A stretch of DNA of 64,000 nucleotides from Cryptomeria japonica (Eukaryota > Streptophyta > Pinopsida > Cupressales > Cupressaceae). Position 1 is the first letter of the stretch. Every line of letters begins with the position of its first letter. Below the pieces are notes generated by a model that did not search any database, had not been told where the DNA came from, and worked only from the letters and a program-made list of their open reading frames with translations. Shown here piece after piece: positions 36,387-48,110 of this stretch. A program made the position numbers and the translations under genes. The DNA lies in assembly GCF_030272615.1 (NCBI RefSeq), contig NC_081410.1, positions 229,250,915-229,314,914 on the forward strand. The letters run 5' to 3'.

Positions 36387-37556
36387 TGTGTCGACTTGAA
36401 TTTCATCCTCAGAATGCTACCTGCAACAAGTTAGTTTCACAAAATACAAATGGAAATGCTACAGGAAATCCAAACTCAACCAATGAAACTACATGAAATA
36501 CATATGAAATAAAAATACTAATATTACCTTCATGTTTTATGTCTCATTGTGTCCTAACTCCACTGTTCCTGGTTGTAGATGGTGTGCTCTCAGACAATGC
36601 ACTGATAGCTTCCAAGATGGCATATGAAGAATGGACTGATAACTGATAGTTAACTGATACTATGATATGCAATGATACATGATTATGCTATATGATAATT
36701 TCTATTTGCTTCAAGATTAAAACTCACAGATGCATAAGTTTTACAAATAATTTGCTTGAAAATGCACTTGAAGTCTCTTGAAGTCTAACTCTCTCTCAAC
36801 TGAAGCTCTTGATTTTATAGACCTTGAGAGGATGAGATGATGTGGCTCAGATCAATGGTCATGATTAGATCTGCAGATTTGGATGGCTATGAGCAAAGGT
36901 GAGGGTTGAGAGAAAGGGGGAAGGAGAAGACAAATGCCACTCAGCTCACCTTGACTAGGTTGCTGATTGAGGGAATCTAGGGATGGTTGGAGAAGATTTA
37001 GGCATGATAGAACAAGTGGACTCAAGTCCTTCCTAAGATGTAGGGGGTGTTGGAGAGAATATAGAAGATGGTTATGAAATATGTGTACGTACACAATATT
37101 CATTAAATTTGGTGGTTGAAGATAAATGATGAATTAATATTTAAGAAATATTAATTTTCCTAGCCACATGATGGATGAGTTGACAAAGGGAAGATGAAGT
37201 GGAGATGGAAGGGTGAGTAGGATAAGAAATATTAAATAATTTAATAAATTATTTAATATTTGAGACTATAGGATAGGAGAATAACCATTAAATATTAGAA
37301 TTTAATTGATTGGAAGAGATAATTAAATATTAGATATTTAATTAACTTGGTTAAAATGATTATTAAATATTAGATATTTAATTATTTTAGAGGAATAGAA
37401 TAGATGAATTAATTAATAAAATATTAATTAATAAAAAGACATGAAATGAATTAAATAAATTAATCTTTTCAAATAAACTATTTAATAGAAGAATATTTTA
37501 TTAAATAAATATTAAATATTTATTTAATTGCTCATAGCCATTTTTATGTGTATACA
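36387..37556 (-). repeat. E1 5' LTR
   Basis: About 1170 bp, partner of 20531-21686. The TATA box TCTATAAAATC lies at 36812-36819 on the minus strand. The right flank ATTGC is the target duplication. Confidence 0.95.
36812..36819 (-). promoter_or_regulatory. TATA box of E1 5' LTR
   Basis: TATAAAAT in a GGTCTATAAAATC context, conserved in both LTRs. It lies about 430 nt upstream of the LTR end on the sense strand, a reasonable U3/R position. Confidence 0.6.
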
Positions 37557-37561
37557 ATTGC

Positions 37562-37686
37562 CATCAATGGAAACACAATACTTCGTCATCAAACATGAAG
37601 CTCAATTTCTTCATTACATTCACCAATCAATCCTTTACCGGTTGCATATCACCAATAGTCTTTACCGGTTCAGTCAAATGCCAACA
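37562..37686 (-). repeat. E2 3' LTR, second part
   Basis: Continues the LTR interrupted at 20530; joined to the first part it matches the 1238-bp right LTR in length (1236 bp). It starts TGTTGGC on the minus strand. Confidence 0.9.
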
Positions 37687-37702
37687 TTCTCCCCCTTTGG
37701 CA
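37687..37702 (-). other. E2 polypurine tract
   Basis: Minus strand reads TGCCAAAGGGGGAGAA immediately before the LTR start. Three further AAGGGGGAGTA-like tracts lie at about 37771, 37819 and 37868. E3 shows the same design. Confidence 0.85.
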
Positions 37703-37979
37703 TTGATGGCAACTCATAGGAAAATTTTTGTCAACCAAGTGTGCAATACAAAAATTGACTTCATGACATATACTCCCCCTTAGCAATTGTGTGCTATTAA
37801 AAGACTTAAACTACTACTCCCCCTTTACTTTTACATACAAAATTTTGACTGACACTTCATCTATTACTCCCCCTTTGACAACAATGCCAAACAAAGAAGT
37901 AAATACATGAGAGATAAATACATGTTACATCAAAATGTGCATCAAAATTGCATAGCATATATAGGAGTTCAAAATATTT

Positions 37980-40900
37980 TTACAATGTAATTTTAGAAAA
38001 AGCATCACTAAAATGAGATTTTAATTGCGTCAGATCATTATGCCAGGTCTCCAAAATAGTGCTAGTTATCTCCACATGTGTCTTTATCTGTGCAACAAAC
38101 TCCTCCATGGCATCTATGGTACTCATATCTAGTGTTGCAAGGATGGCTTCAGTTTCCTTATAAGCTCTCTGCAAGATTTCCACCTTCGGTATCAACTATG
38201 TCTATAATTCCTGCAATGATATGATCCTCTTAACCTGTTCATTTTCATAAGCTTTCAGCTTATGCTGAAGTTCGACAACTGATCTTCCAAAATTGATAGC
38301 AGAGTCATTAAGGGGCTTGAATGATGCACTAAGAACTTCAAGTTCTTTCTCAACTTCCTCCTTCTTCTTCTTCAAATCAACACAAAATAATGAAAATTTA
38401 GAAATAGTTGAGAGTATTTTACCTCCAGTCTTAAGTCCTTCTTTCAAATAGTCGTTATTGACAGTCAAAGCAACTTTAACTTTATCAATTTCATTGATCA
38501 GTTCTTTTCTTCATGTAATCCTTCTCAACATTAATATATTCTGCATCCTCAAAATATTTCATTTGTTCTCTGACATCATTAACAAGTTGACCAAGCTTAT
38601 CAATAGGAGTAACAAAATTATCTGTATCAGTCTCTGGTAGGAGACTAGACAAAATCTTAACAACAATCTTTATTGTTTCTGCTTCCTTCTGCTATTCTTT
38701 CATCCTCTTCTTCTTGGCATAGGATTGCATGGCAGTTGCAATCTCCATCAACTCAGTTGAGCTCAAATTGTCCATGTCTAGTGGTCCTTTGATGCTTATA
38801 ACATCATCATCATCATCATCTACAACTTTATTTTTAGAATCAAGTGACAAAGGTGTCACTTTAGGTTTAGTATTCTCTGACTTCTTCTCCTATGTTTCCT
38901 CTTTATCTTCAGTTTTCTCCTCTTTCTTTTCCTTTTCTTTTTCTTCTATCTTCTTCTCTACATCTTCAGGCTTATATTTTTTCACTTCCTCTTTCTTTTC
39001 ACTTTCCTTATCCTTTTCAGTGTCCTGTACCGGTTGGGAATGTGTATCATCAGTTTGAGTTACTATCAGTGGCTCCTCATCCTTCTTTTCTTCTTCATCT
39101 TTCTTTTCTTCATGTCCCTGTTCTTGTTCATGTTCCTCAGACATTTGAACATCAACATCCTATACATCTACATTATTAGTAGCATCAACATCATCATTAT
39201 TACCGATATCATCATCATCAGGGATAATCACAGGTTCAGTTTGTGTGTTTACCAGTTGATTATCTACTGGTTGATCACCCATGATCACAATTTCATCAGG
39301 CTCAAAATTAGTTATTTTAACACCTTTTGGAAGATCTTCAGCCTCAAACCTTTCCGGTTCATCTTACTTATCGTCTTCCTCTTTAACCAGAATCAGACCC
39401 AGTACCTTCTTCAAAATTTTTTCAGTCTCCTCATGGACTGATTGGGTCTCACCAATTAACATTCTTTTCAACCTTTCATTTGACCTAAAAGATGACTTTG
39501 CCTTAGAAACAATTTCATCTATTTCCTCTCTTGTAGCTTTAGGTTGCAGATTCTTAAGAATAAATTCAATAAATTCTTTGCCTTGTCTCATGGCTACTTG
39601 CCATCTAGCATCAATCTTATTAAATAAAGAATTGGGAATCTGCCCTTGCAATTCAATTAGGGCCTTGTTGTATTTATTCATCATGTAAACAATTGCATCC
39701 TCAATCTGCCTTTGTTCATATTCATTAAAAACTTCATAGAGTTTCTTGAAACCAGTCAATAAACCATTCTCTTTAATATTTGTTATTAAATTTTCAAGAG
39801 GTGTCAGCTTGGTTACTGATTTCTTTGAATATTTCAAAGTTGAAGCACCAACACCCTTTGACCCTTTGCCACTGTCCCTTAGAGATTTATTTTCTCCTTC
39901 GGACTCATTCTCTTGTTCATCAGCATCTACCGGTTTTTGTGCTTGTTGCTTTTTCCTTTTACCATTCCTAACCAATGCAGTAGGTGGTTCAACTACCTTA
40001 CCTTTTCTTTGAAACTAAAGCTTTAATGGTTTCTCCTTCTTTGTTGCTACTAGTTTTTCCTTCTTAACAACTACTAGTTTTTCTTTCTCTGCAGCTCTCT
40101 CCTTTCGAGCTCTTGTCTTCATACTGGTGGAGGTACCAGTGGGAGAACTTGATGTTCCAACCTATTGTGGATCATGTCTTGCTCTTGCTTCTACAATGGC
40201 TTCCTTTGTGAATCCCGCTTTCTCTACAAATGCTTCAACTTCTTTTCTAACTTTCTTTGCAATAACCGGTTTTTGAAGTTCAGAGTGCACTCGAAGGGAT
40301 TTCTCCTTTTAAGTGCCAAAACATTCCGTTGTTGTATCTATTGGTTGGGCAAGAAAATGATCAACATATGCAATCAGAAGATCCTTGTCCACTTCATATC
40401 CCATGGGCATAACCCATGTAGTCCGGGGCACAACTGCCTCCATCATGCAAGCATCTATATCAACCATAAAGAAAATTGTGTTTTCATACCGGTTGACAAC
40501 CTCTGCCGGTATCCTTTCCCTTGCATGCATTTTCATTTGAAAATCTTTAAAATATCCCCATGTAATCTTGTTAAAACCATTACCAAGCATTCTTATGCTA
40601 TTCTTCATTTGCACCAATGCTGGAGTGCCATCTATCCATTGGATATCACCAATACCAGGGAAATAATTCTGAAAGTAAAAGAATAAACCAAGAATTAATT
40701 GACCAAATTTGAACCTTAACCTCTTATCCTTCTTGATGGATTCTAGGTTTAGCATCAATTGACTCCTCAATGCCTCTATCAAGTCATAGTCAACATCCTC
40801 TTTTATCATTCGGTGGGCAGTGTGAATAGTAGCAACAAGGATGCTCTTCATCCTTCTAGAGTAATAGATCCAGTAACTGATCACCATAGAAGCATACTTT

Positions 40901-41418
40901 ACTGCTGGATCATTGATATTATTCACCGTCATTGCTCTTCCATCCCATTTAGATCTTGTTAAATTTTCTATATCATTCTTAGGAATGGATCTGAGTACAT
41001 GAACCTCACCGATGGGACAAAATCTGGTGACTGCATGAATATCTTCCTTAGAAATTTTGTGTGGTCGGTCGAGCTACATAAATTGGTCATGAATTCTACT
41101 AAGCACATTTCTCACAAGTTCATCATCAAAATCATTAATAAAATTCAGGGCATGGTGAAACCCTTTCTCGGTAACCCTTTTGAACTATTCCTTTATCACT
41201 CCATTCTTATCACACAATTCTCTATACTGATAAAAAATAGCAGCAATACCAAGATCCTCTAGTTTGCAATGATAAAACGATCTACCTTCAATGTGTAAGA
41301 TACCATAGGGAACTCTTGATAGGTCTCCAGCGGGAACAATTGCCTTAGACTTAAATGGGTGCCTCTTAAATTCAGGATGAGGTCTATTGGTAACATCAAC
41401 TAGATGTGGGGTGTCCAT
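37980..41418 (-). pseudogene. E2 ORF-B: very long protein of unknown function, broken by frameshifts
   Basis: Read from 41418 (MDTPHLVDV) to the stop at 37980, about 1140 codons with several frame changes. Residues about 100-330 form the conserved block shared with E3. It includes MTVNNINDPAVKY, AHRMIKED and FGQLILGLFFYFQNYFPG, then GDIQW. A basic region follows (KTRARKERAAEKEKL), then a helical block at 39975-39364 and a K/E-rich stretch at 39144-38890. The C-terminal coiled coil ends near MSTIDAMEEF. No RT, integrase or protease motif is present. The best reading is a structural or Gag-like protein particular to this retroelement family, or a captured gene. I do not recognise the domain. 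E3 carries the homologue at 56586-53613. Confidence 0.7.
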
Positions 41419-41721
41419 CTTCAACGATTCAAAAAGATAAGTAGATAACAAGATTTCTGGATAAATACCTTTTATGACTTCTTCACTAGGGTTCCAAACA
41501 CCAACAAAGCTTTCTCACTGATTGCCGATCGCAAATCACACCAGATCACTTCAAATCTCTATCAATGCTGCAAACACAAACTTTGCTTTGCTCTATTTTC
41601 TCTCCGAGTGCCCACAAGAATGCAATGTGACAAATAACATTCAAAAATTTCTTTTTTATTTTCCCATTATCTAACACATTAAATGTCATTACCAGTAAAA
41701 CCCTAAAATATCTTTTAACAC

Positions 41722-41812
41722 ACTACCGGTTCTCATAGCACATCAAACCTACCGATTCCCATAGCACATCAAACCTACCGGTTCTCATAGCACATCAAAC
41801 CTACCGGTTTGA
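41722..41812. repeat. 26-bp tandem repeat between E2 ORF-A and ORF-B
   Basis: Three units and part of a fourth of CTACCGGTTCTCATAGCAC followed by ATCAAAC (41722-41748, 41749-41774, 41775-41800). The middle unit has CCGA for CCGG. I did not see this repeat in E3. Confidence 0.85.
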
Positions 41813-41908
41813 TCATAAAATCACTTCTTAATATCATAATACAACAAAGTATGAAGATTTAACATACCTCATGGTCCTTTAGGGAGTTCTGAAATAGATC
41901 TAATATTA

Positions 41909-41925
41909 AGCTCCCCCTAAGCTTT
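41909..41925 (-). other. Internal purine tract after ORF-A of E2
   Basis: Minus strand reads AAAAGCTTAGGGGGAGCTT a few bases after the ORF-A stop. E3 has the same AAGCTTAGGGGGAGC at 57006-57020. It could be a central polypurine tract. Confidence 0.6.
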
Positions 41926-41933
41926 TTAACAAC

Positions 41934-43246
41934 TTAGTTTTCTGGTGAAGGGTTCTCCACACTAGGTGAAGAAATAGGATCTTTAGATGGTTTATCTTCA
42001 GTTTTCTCATCATCCTTCTTTTTCCAGATTTTGTTCATTTCAGCTCTGGTATCCTCCACATCAACTTTCATCTTCCCTTTTCGGTCAACAAATCAATTCA
42101 CTGGTTAGTTCACCTTAGCTATGCAAAAATTTGCAATATGTCCCAGTTTATGATAATGATAACAAGCCATACTAGATGCTCTCCAAGGTCCAGCCTTGCC
42201 CTACCAGTCCTTCTTCTGCAGTTCATAGCTACATGAGCATAGTTATGATAGATTGTGCAAACCACATTCATCCTCTTTTCCATCTCATAGGGACTAGACC
42301 GGCTAGCATAGGGTCTCTTCCAGTTAGGACTTCTCCAGTCATTAAAGGTTCTTTTCCAACCACCACTAGACCTCTGACTCATGTGAGGTGTCAGATTATT
42401 TGCTCCATACTTGCACTCAATAGCTCTATGTCCATGCATGTTGCAAGTGTAACAATACCAATTGAAGGTTATATGCTTATATCCTTGATATGCATTAGGT
42501 ATATAACCATTAGTAACATCAGATCTGCTTCTACACACATTAGTAGTATGTCTTGGCTTATGACAAATGAAACAAACAGGCTTATAGGATTTCCTACAGG
42601 TGGGTTTCTGAATCTTATGTTCAGATTTACCTTCATGCATGTTGTTCTTAGTACCAGAAGACTCACCTTTCTCAAATAAATTGTAACCCAATCCAATTGT
42701 ATCACCTTTCATCCTCTAAGATTGGATCTATTCATCAAGCATGGTAGAATTTTTGTTAAACTTTGCAAGCTTCTCATTAGCATCAGCAAGTTCTTGTGTA
42801 AGGTCTTCATTCCTTTTCATAAGAGTCTCTCTAAGAAACATTTCCATATCCAATTCTACTTTTATTTCTTCTTTTTCTTCTTTCTCCTCATGCCAATGTG
42901 CATATAGAGTGCCATTTTCCTGATTTATCTTAAAGATCTCATGTTCTTTCTCTTTGATCTTGTCTTCTGCTACCCTCCTTGCTTCAAGTTCTTGACTCAT
43001 CCGGATAGTTAGGGCTTCTATCTCTCTCCTCAAGTTAGCCTTCTCATCATTAATTTTCTCCACTTCATCAACCAATGCACCTATGTTTGCTTCATCAGAA
43101 GAACTACTCTCAGAAACCTCCAATAGTTGTTCGGTTAGCTCTCATCTTTTAACAAGTGAAGCTTTATACTTTCCTCTCAATGTTTCTAGTGCTTCCTCAG
43201 TTTCTGCAAGTTTATTAGATATCTCTCTATAACTCAAATCTCCCAT
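41934..43246 (-). pseudogene. E2 ORF-A: coiled coil plus four zinc-knuckle positions, broken
   Basis: Starts MGDLSYREISNKL at 43246, just inside the primer site, and ends at 41934. Residues about 35-190 are a long Glu/Lys-rich coiled coil (ANLRREIEALTIRMSQELE). Four CCHC positions follow: CFICHKPRHTTNVC and CYTCNMHGHRAIEC are intact. CTIYHNYAHVAMNC and CYHYHKLGHIANFC have Cys changed to Tyr. In-frame stops occur near 43140 and between the coiled coil and the knuckles, and there is a frame change near 42130. Zinc knuckles bind RNA in retroelement nucleocapsids, so a packaging role is likely. I see no capsid (UBN2-type) domain in this ORF. The homologue is E3 58305-57030. Confidence 0.8.
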
Positions 43247-43293
43247 GTCTACCTTAGGGATCCTTCTCAAGTGGTTAAGCCTCAAAGAAGTTT

Positions 43294-43306
43294 GGATTTG
43301 ATACCA
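43294..43306 (-). other. E2 primer binding site
   Basis: Minus strand reads TGGTATCAAATCC two bases from the LTR end, two changes from the initiator-Met tRNA complement TGGTATCAGAGCC. Confidence 0.8.
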
Positions 43307-43308
43307 AT

Positions 43309-44546
43309 TGATAAACTTATAAGGCACTGAGGGGGGGGGGGGTGAATCAGTGCAAGCAAAAATAATATGAATCCAATCACCAACTTAAACAAATTAAAAC
43401 TTAACAAGCATAAGAGGAATATCACCACATAAGCTAATGCCCAATAAAACAAATTTCACATAACACACAAGATTTATACGTGGAAACCCAAAAGGGAAAA
43501 ACCATGGCGGGAGTTAATACCCACAAGATTCACTATCTGTATAATAGAAACCTTGACTGGTTAAGGTCTTACAAATATGCCCTGTTAGGAGCAGACCTAG
43601 TTAGAAGTCACCCAGTTAAGGGATTTAATATGATGAGCCTTGTTAAGACCTTTGACCTATTAGGATCAACTTCACAAGAGGATTTAAGACTCTGATATAG
43701 ATCTACCCTGTTAGGGGATTTACAAATTAAGGCCTGTCAGGACCTACCCAGTTAAGGGATTTTTCTACTGTAACTATTAGGATACCAATAGTCAAATGAT
43801 ATTCATGTAACAGATCTATGTCTATTAAGATCCGCTTTAGATACTAAAAAATTCAACAATACATCAATACAAATCTTCACTAATCACCGCACAATCAGAA
43901 TCTCAATATTCGCCTTTGATCTCATAAACATACGCATGTCTATCTCATAACTCATCACACCTTTTTATAGACATCAACTTAGTTAGCTACAACCTTGGAA
44001 TGATTTCCTAGGTTCAATGAATATAGACAAACTAACATTGCAAGCCGAACTTATGTCGGCCACCGACATAACAAACCAAAAATAAGATAGAACTTGTGTC
44101 GGTTTACCGATTTATGTGACTTTACCACTATCGGTTAAGTGTTCATCCGAATGCTTGATTTGTACATAAAATCTTGCTAGTCCAGTTGAATCTGCCAATG
44201 CAGTCACAAACATTTCTCCAAATACCTGTCTCCATCATTAATTTAAAAAATTGCATCATCCAACTCTTTATCAATCACCTATACCGGTTGCATGAATGCA
44301 ACACTGTCTCTATTTACCGGTTGGATTCCTAATTACCGGTTCTCTGTTAAACTGTCTTCTGTATCGGTTATATCTTACTAGTTGGCTTTCAAGACTTAGA
44401 TGAATACAAAAACATTGTTTCCATCAATGACAACACAAGACTTAGTCATCAAACATGAATCTCAATCTCTTCATCACATTCACCAATCAATCCTTTACTA
44501 GTTGCATATCACCAACAGTTTTTACCAGTTCAGTCAAACGCCAACA
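43309..44546 (-). repeat. E2 5' LTR
   Basis: 1238 bp, TG...CA on the minus strand. It includes a long C tract near its minus-strand end, the TATA-like TATAAAAAG at 43961-43969 and multiple ACCGGTT words. The right flank CAATT is the target duplication. Confidence 0.92.
43961..43969 (-). promoter_or_regulatory. TATA-like box of E2 5' LTR
   Basis: TATAAAAAG on the minus strand, conserved in both LTR copies. It lies in the U3/R position, about 650 nt before the LTR end. Confidence 0.5.
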
Positions 44547-45381
44547 CAATTATCTTGTTTAATGTGTAGTTTCCCCTTGGTTCATTTATTATATTTTCAC
44601 TTAATTAAAACAACTCTCAATGAGTTACCCTGGCAGCCACTTAAAGCCTCGACCCCCATTGAGAGCCACTCCCCCTAAACTGTACCTAGACATCACTAAC
44701 CTAGAGTTTTATTCCACGTAAAGATATAGATAATCAAATTAGATCTTTCACATGAATTCATCCATGAAGAAAGTCTGAAAACTGAATTAGATTCACAAAT
44801 AGAGCCTTCCTAACTTTTCCAATTAGATACATCAATCAAGGTACTCCAAATTCAGTAACAACTGAACATACATACAATCAAGCATAGGAGAAAAACATAA
44901 AAATAGAAATTAACTAAAATAAGGCCTTATTGAACCCCAAATATAGACACGATAGTGAACAACTTGATACCATGCCTCTAGAAACCACCTAGACATCCAG
45001 ATTCAGGAAACAAGCCCAAAACACACAAACCCTTGCTTCCTTTGCAGATGACTTGGAAATTGCGTAGTTGTATCCTGAAGCTACATATTTGGGGCCTCAA
45101 ACATTATATTTGAGGGCTCTTGTTATGCATTTGGGCCTTGTAAGTGTGTAGTTAAACCCAACCCTACACAGTTGTAGAAGGGCCACGTGGGAGACCAAAT
45201 TGGACAACCTACAAGCCTTGAAAATGGAAACAGGTGAAGACCCATTTGAGAAGAGTCTATTTTAATTATGGAAAGCCAACAAATTGGTACCCAATACTTA
45301 GATAAAGGGTTACAGGACACTAGAATTTGAAAACAACCCCTTAAAAACTCCATTTGGAGAGGGCACAAGAACTCAAACCCT

Positions 45382-45643
45382 AAAATAAAAAACCAAAATG
45401 CAAAATACAATATGGACATCATCAAATAAGATTAATTACATCATTTTATAATTCCAAATACAAAATACATCTTAATTTAACAAGAAATCCACAAAACCCT
45501 AATTTATTTTCTTAAAGAATATAAAGACATAGAGAAAACCCTTTTAATTCAAACCCAATAATGAAAGTACAAAAATTGAATCACATTCCATACAAAAATA
45601 AATTAACATAAAATATATTCCTTTCCATTTCCAAGCAAGAGGA
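45382..45643. repeat. Direct repeat copy 1 (about 262 bp)
   Basis: Matches 46142-46402 with scattered substitutions, including ATCATCAAATAAGATTAATT, CACAAAACCCTAATTTATTT and CTTTCCATTTCCAAG. The spacing of 760 bp and lack of clear TG...CA ends leave open whether these are small LTRs or a segmental duplication. Confidence 0.75.
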
Positions 45644-46141
45644 CATCATCAAATACAAAATCCTAATTTTTTTCTAGTTTGTTTCAAAAGGCAGGCCCAT
45701 AAGATCTTCCCGGCGTAGGGGAGTGGTGCAAGCTAGGTAGATCTAGTTATGCCGGGTTGAAGCAAAAATTATTCAATTTGATAGCCATCCCTAAGGAGTT
45801 CTAGATGTCGTTTGAATCAAAGCTATGGCCCCTGGTCTTGACGAGCATCGAGTCAACTCTACGCTACTGCTATTTGATCCACCTGGTGACACCAGAAGCC
45901 AAGAGCCGAGGGATGAGAGAGATGCTAATATGTATGTGATATGACTGACCCAATCCCTTGTTCATTCAACCTTGATCCTATCACCAAATTGATCCAATGG
46001 GATGAATAAAGGCAAATCTTCTCGGGCTCCTACTATTGATGGGGAATGGCATGTTACATATAGAATCAAGCCCCTTGTCATGGTTGCCCATGTATCTTCT
46101 TTCTTGACCACTGATGCCGGGTCAGTTAATTCTTTGATTGG

Positions 46142-46402
46142 TTAAAAAACAAAACCAAAATAAAAAATACAATATAGACATCATCAAATAAGATTAATTA
46201 CATCATTTTACAATGCCAAACCCAAAACATATTAATTTAACAAGAAAGCCACAAAACCCTAATTTATTTTCTAAAAGAATACAAAGATATAGAGAAAAGA
46301 ATTTTAATTCAAACCCAATAATGAAAGTAAATAAATTGAATCACATTCCATACAGAAATAAATAACATAAAATACATTGCTTTCCATTTCCAAGAAAGAG
46401 GA
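46142..46402. repeat. Direct repeat copy 2 (about 261 bp)
   Basis: Partner of 45382-45643. The intervening 500 bp is less AT-rich and contains no frame I recognise. Confidence 0.75.
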
Positions 46403-47439
46403 AATCAAGAATCAACAATTGGGCTTTCAAAACCCTACCTCGGGTCCTACAGAGAAACCAAGAAATGAGGAAGGAAGAGGAAGACCAGATCAAAAGAACA
46501 ATCCACACACAATTAGCACTCCTCCCAATCAGAAACAAGGAAAAAGTAGCAGCAAATCAACCAACAACTCCTTCCCAAACAATCTCAAGAGATCTCCAAC
46601 AAGAATCTCTCACAAATTGCACAAAAATTTGGGAGCAAATTTCAACAAAATTATCTCCCGACACACCAAAAATCAAAAGCCTCTACAAAATCGAGCAAAA
46701 ACCACCATCAATTAGTAGCCTCTCTCTAAAAAAATATGACATACAATGATATCATTTTTTCTCTCACAAAAAATGTGTACATGAAACTCAACCAACCCCC
46801 ACAAAGCAACTTTTAAAAATAAAACATATACTAAGATTAAACATAAATCAGAAAAACCAACTCCCACCAAATTAAAATATTTCATAAAGATTCTTTAACC
46901 CAAGATAAAATATCATTCAACTCAAAAATGAAATCATATTATTTATTATTCCCCACTAAATTGTTCTCACATAAAAATAGGCACAGAAATTACATAGTGA
47001 AAAATTAATACTTAAATTAATATTAATATAATTGGGATATATCATATAATTAAACAATAATAATATTAATAATAACACAAATAACGTTTCCAAAATAATA
47101 AATGAAGACACTAAAATAGAAATAAACATCTCATAAATATAATAAAGACACCATACATGGAAACCTAAAACATCACCGAGATAGACACATCATTTGCCAC
47201 ATACCAAAGTGACTGACTCATAGAAGCAAGTATTTCCTTTAGGGAAAATTTGAACTAGTAATCACATGAGCAAGGAAGATTTTCCTAATACAGGACAATG
47301 GTTAGGGATAATCAACTTGGGCCTCTATGCTATCTCCATTACCACATTGGGGATTATTACACACACTCAGGCTTGTGAATCTAGGTGGAGTCGATGCCTG
47401 GTACTTGCATCCAAAACAAACACAAAGCACTTGCACACA

Positions 47440-47747
<308 letters not shown>

Positions 47748-48097
47748 TGAAGAAGTTGAGAAATACAACTTCAGAGATCCCAAGAACACCTACAAGCAAA
47801 ATACCTGTCACAAGAGAAGAATGGGGGCAAAAAAGAAATAATGGCTCTGAAGAAAAGATTATCAGTCGGAGAGGGAATGAAATAAAAAGTACAATACAAT
47901 CATTATAAAAGGAGATTGGGTAACCCTAAAGGTGTACAACCCTAAAGAAACCCTAAAGGGATAATGTGTATTTAATAATTAGAATAATTATTAAATACCT
48001 ACAATATTATTAAATGCCTAAGTTTAGCTTAAGTGTAGAGTATAATAGGCTAATACTTAAATAAATAATTATTAGCTACAACATGATAACTCTAACA
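47748..48097 (-). repeat. E4 3' LTR
   Basis: Starts TGAAGAAGTTGAG and ends TAACTCTAACA on the plus strand. It contains three CCCTAAA words at 47932-47969, like plant telo-boxes. Confidence 0.95.
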
Positions 48098-48110
48098 CCC
48101 CCCCTTAAGA
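48098..48110 (-). other. E4 polypurine tract
   Basis: Minus strand reads TCTTAAGGGGGGG right before the LTR start TGTTAGAG. Confidence 0.85.

Larger units (their letters stand above)
20531..37556 (-). mobile_element. E1: Ty3/gypsy Tat-type LTR retrotransposon with antisense PMD ORF
   Basis: LTRs at 36387-37556 (5') and 20531-21686 (3') begin TGTATACACA and end GTCGACACA on the minus strand. The target duplication is GTTGC on the left and ATTGC on the right (one mismatch). Internal order on the minus strand is primer site, long leader, gag-protease, RT, RNase H, a second RNase H, integrase, then a region with an antisense PMD ORF, a purine tract and the 3' LTR. Two RNase H domains plus an extra ORF after integrase are traits I associate with the Tat lineage. 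All coding parts carry stops, frameshifts or deletions. The LTRs show about a dozen differences in the first 245 bases compared, so E1 is younger than its host E2. Confidence 0.92.
19420..44546 (-). mobile_element. E2: non-autonomous LTR retrotransposon with two large ORFs, carrying nested E1
   Basis: The element is flanked by a perfect 5-bp target duplication CAATT (19415-19419 and 44547-44551). On the minus strand its LTRs start TGTTGGC and end TTATCA. The right copy (43309-44546) is the 5' LTR. The left copy (19420-20530 plus 37562-37686) is the 3' LTR, split by E1. A primer site TGGTATCAAATCC (initiator-Met type, two changes) adjoins the 5' LTR, and a purine tract adjoins the 3' LTR. The 5.6-kb interior encodes ORF-A (zinc knuckles) and ORF-B (unknown) but shows no protease, RT, RNase H or integrase. 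The LTRs differ by roughly 10% in the first 290 bases I compared. Its sister is E3 (52098-59528). Confidence 0.88.
44552..47439. other. Host segment between E2 and the microsatellite, repetitive, no gene
   Basis: Continues the DNA interrupted by E2. A 9-bp inverted repeat CTCTCAATG/CATTGAGAG lies at 44612-44665. A direct repeat pair is listed separately. The stretch 46400-46735 is A-rich with open frames lacking motifs. No coding support found. Confidence 0.5.

Noticed and set aside
38729-39441. Plus-strand Ser/Phe/Leu-rich frames opposite E2 ORF-B
   Set aside because: Antisense translation of the K/E-rich part of ORF-B.
19420-44546. E1 and E2 as one large element
   Set aside because: Each has its own TG...CA LTR pair and its own target duplication, and removal of E1 restores the E2 LTR.
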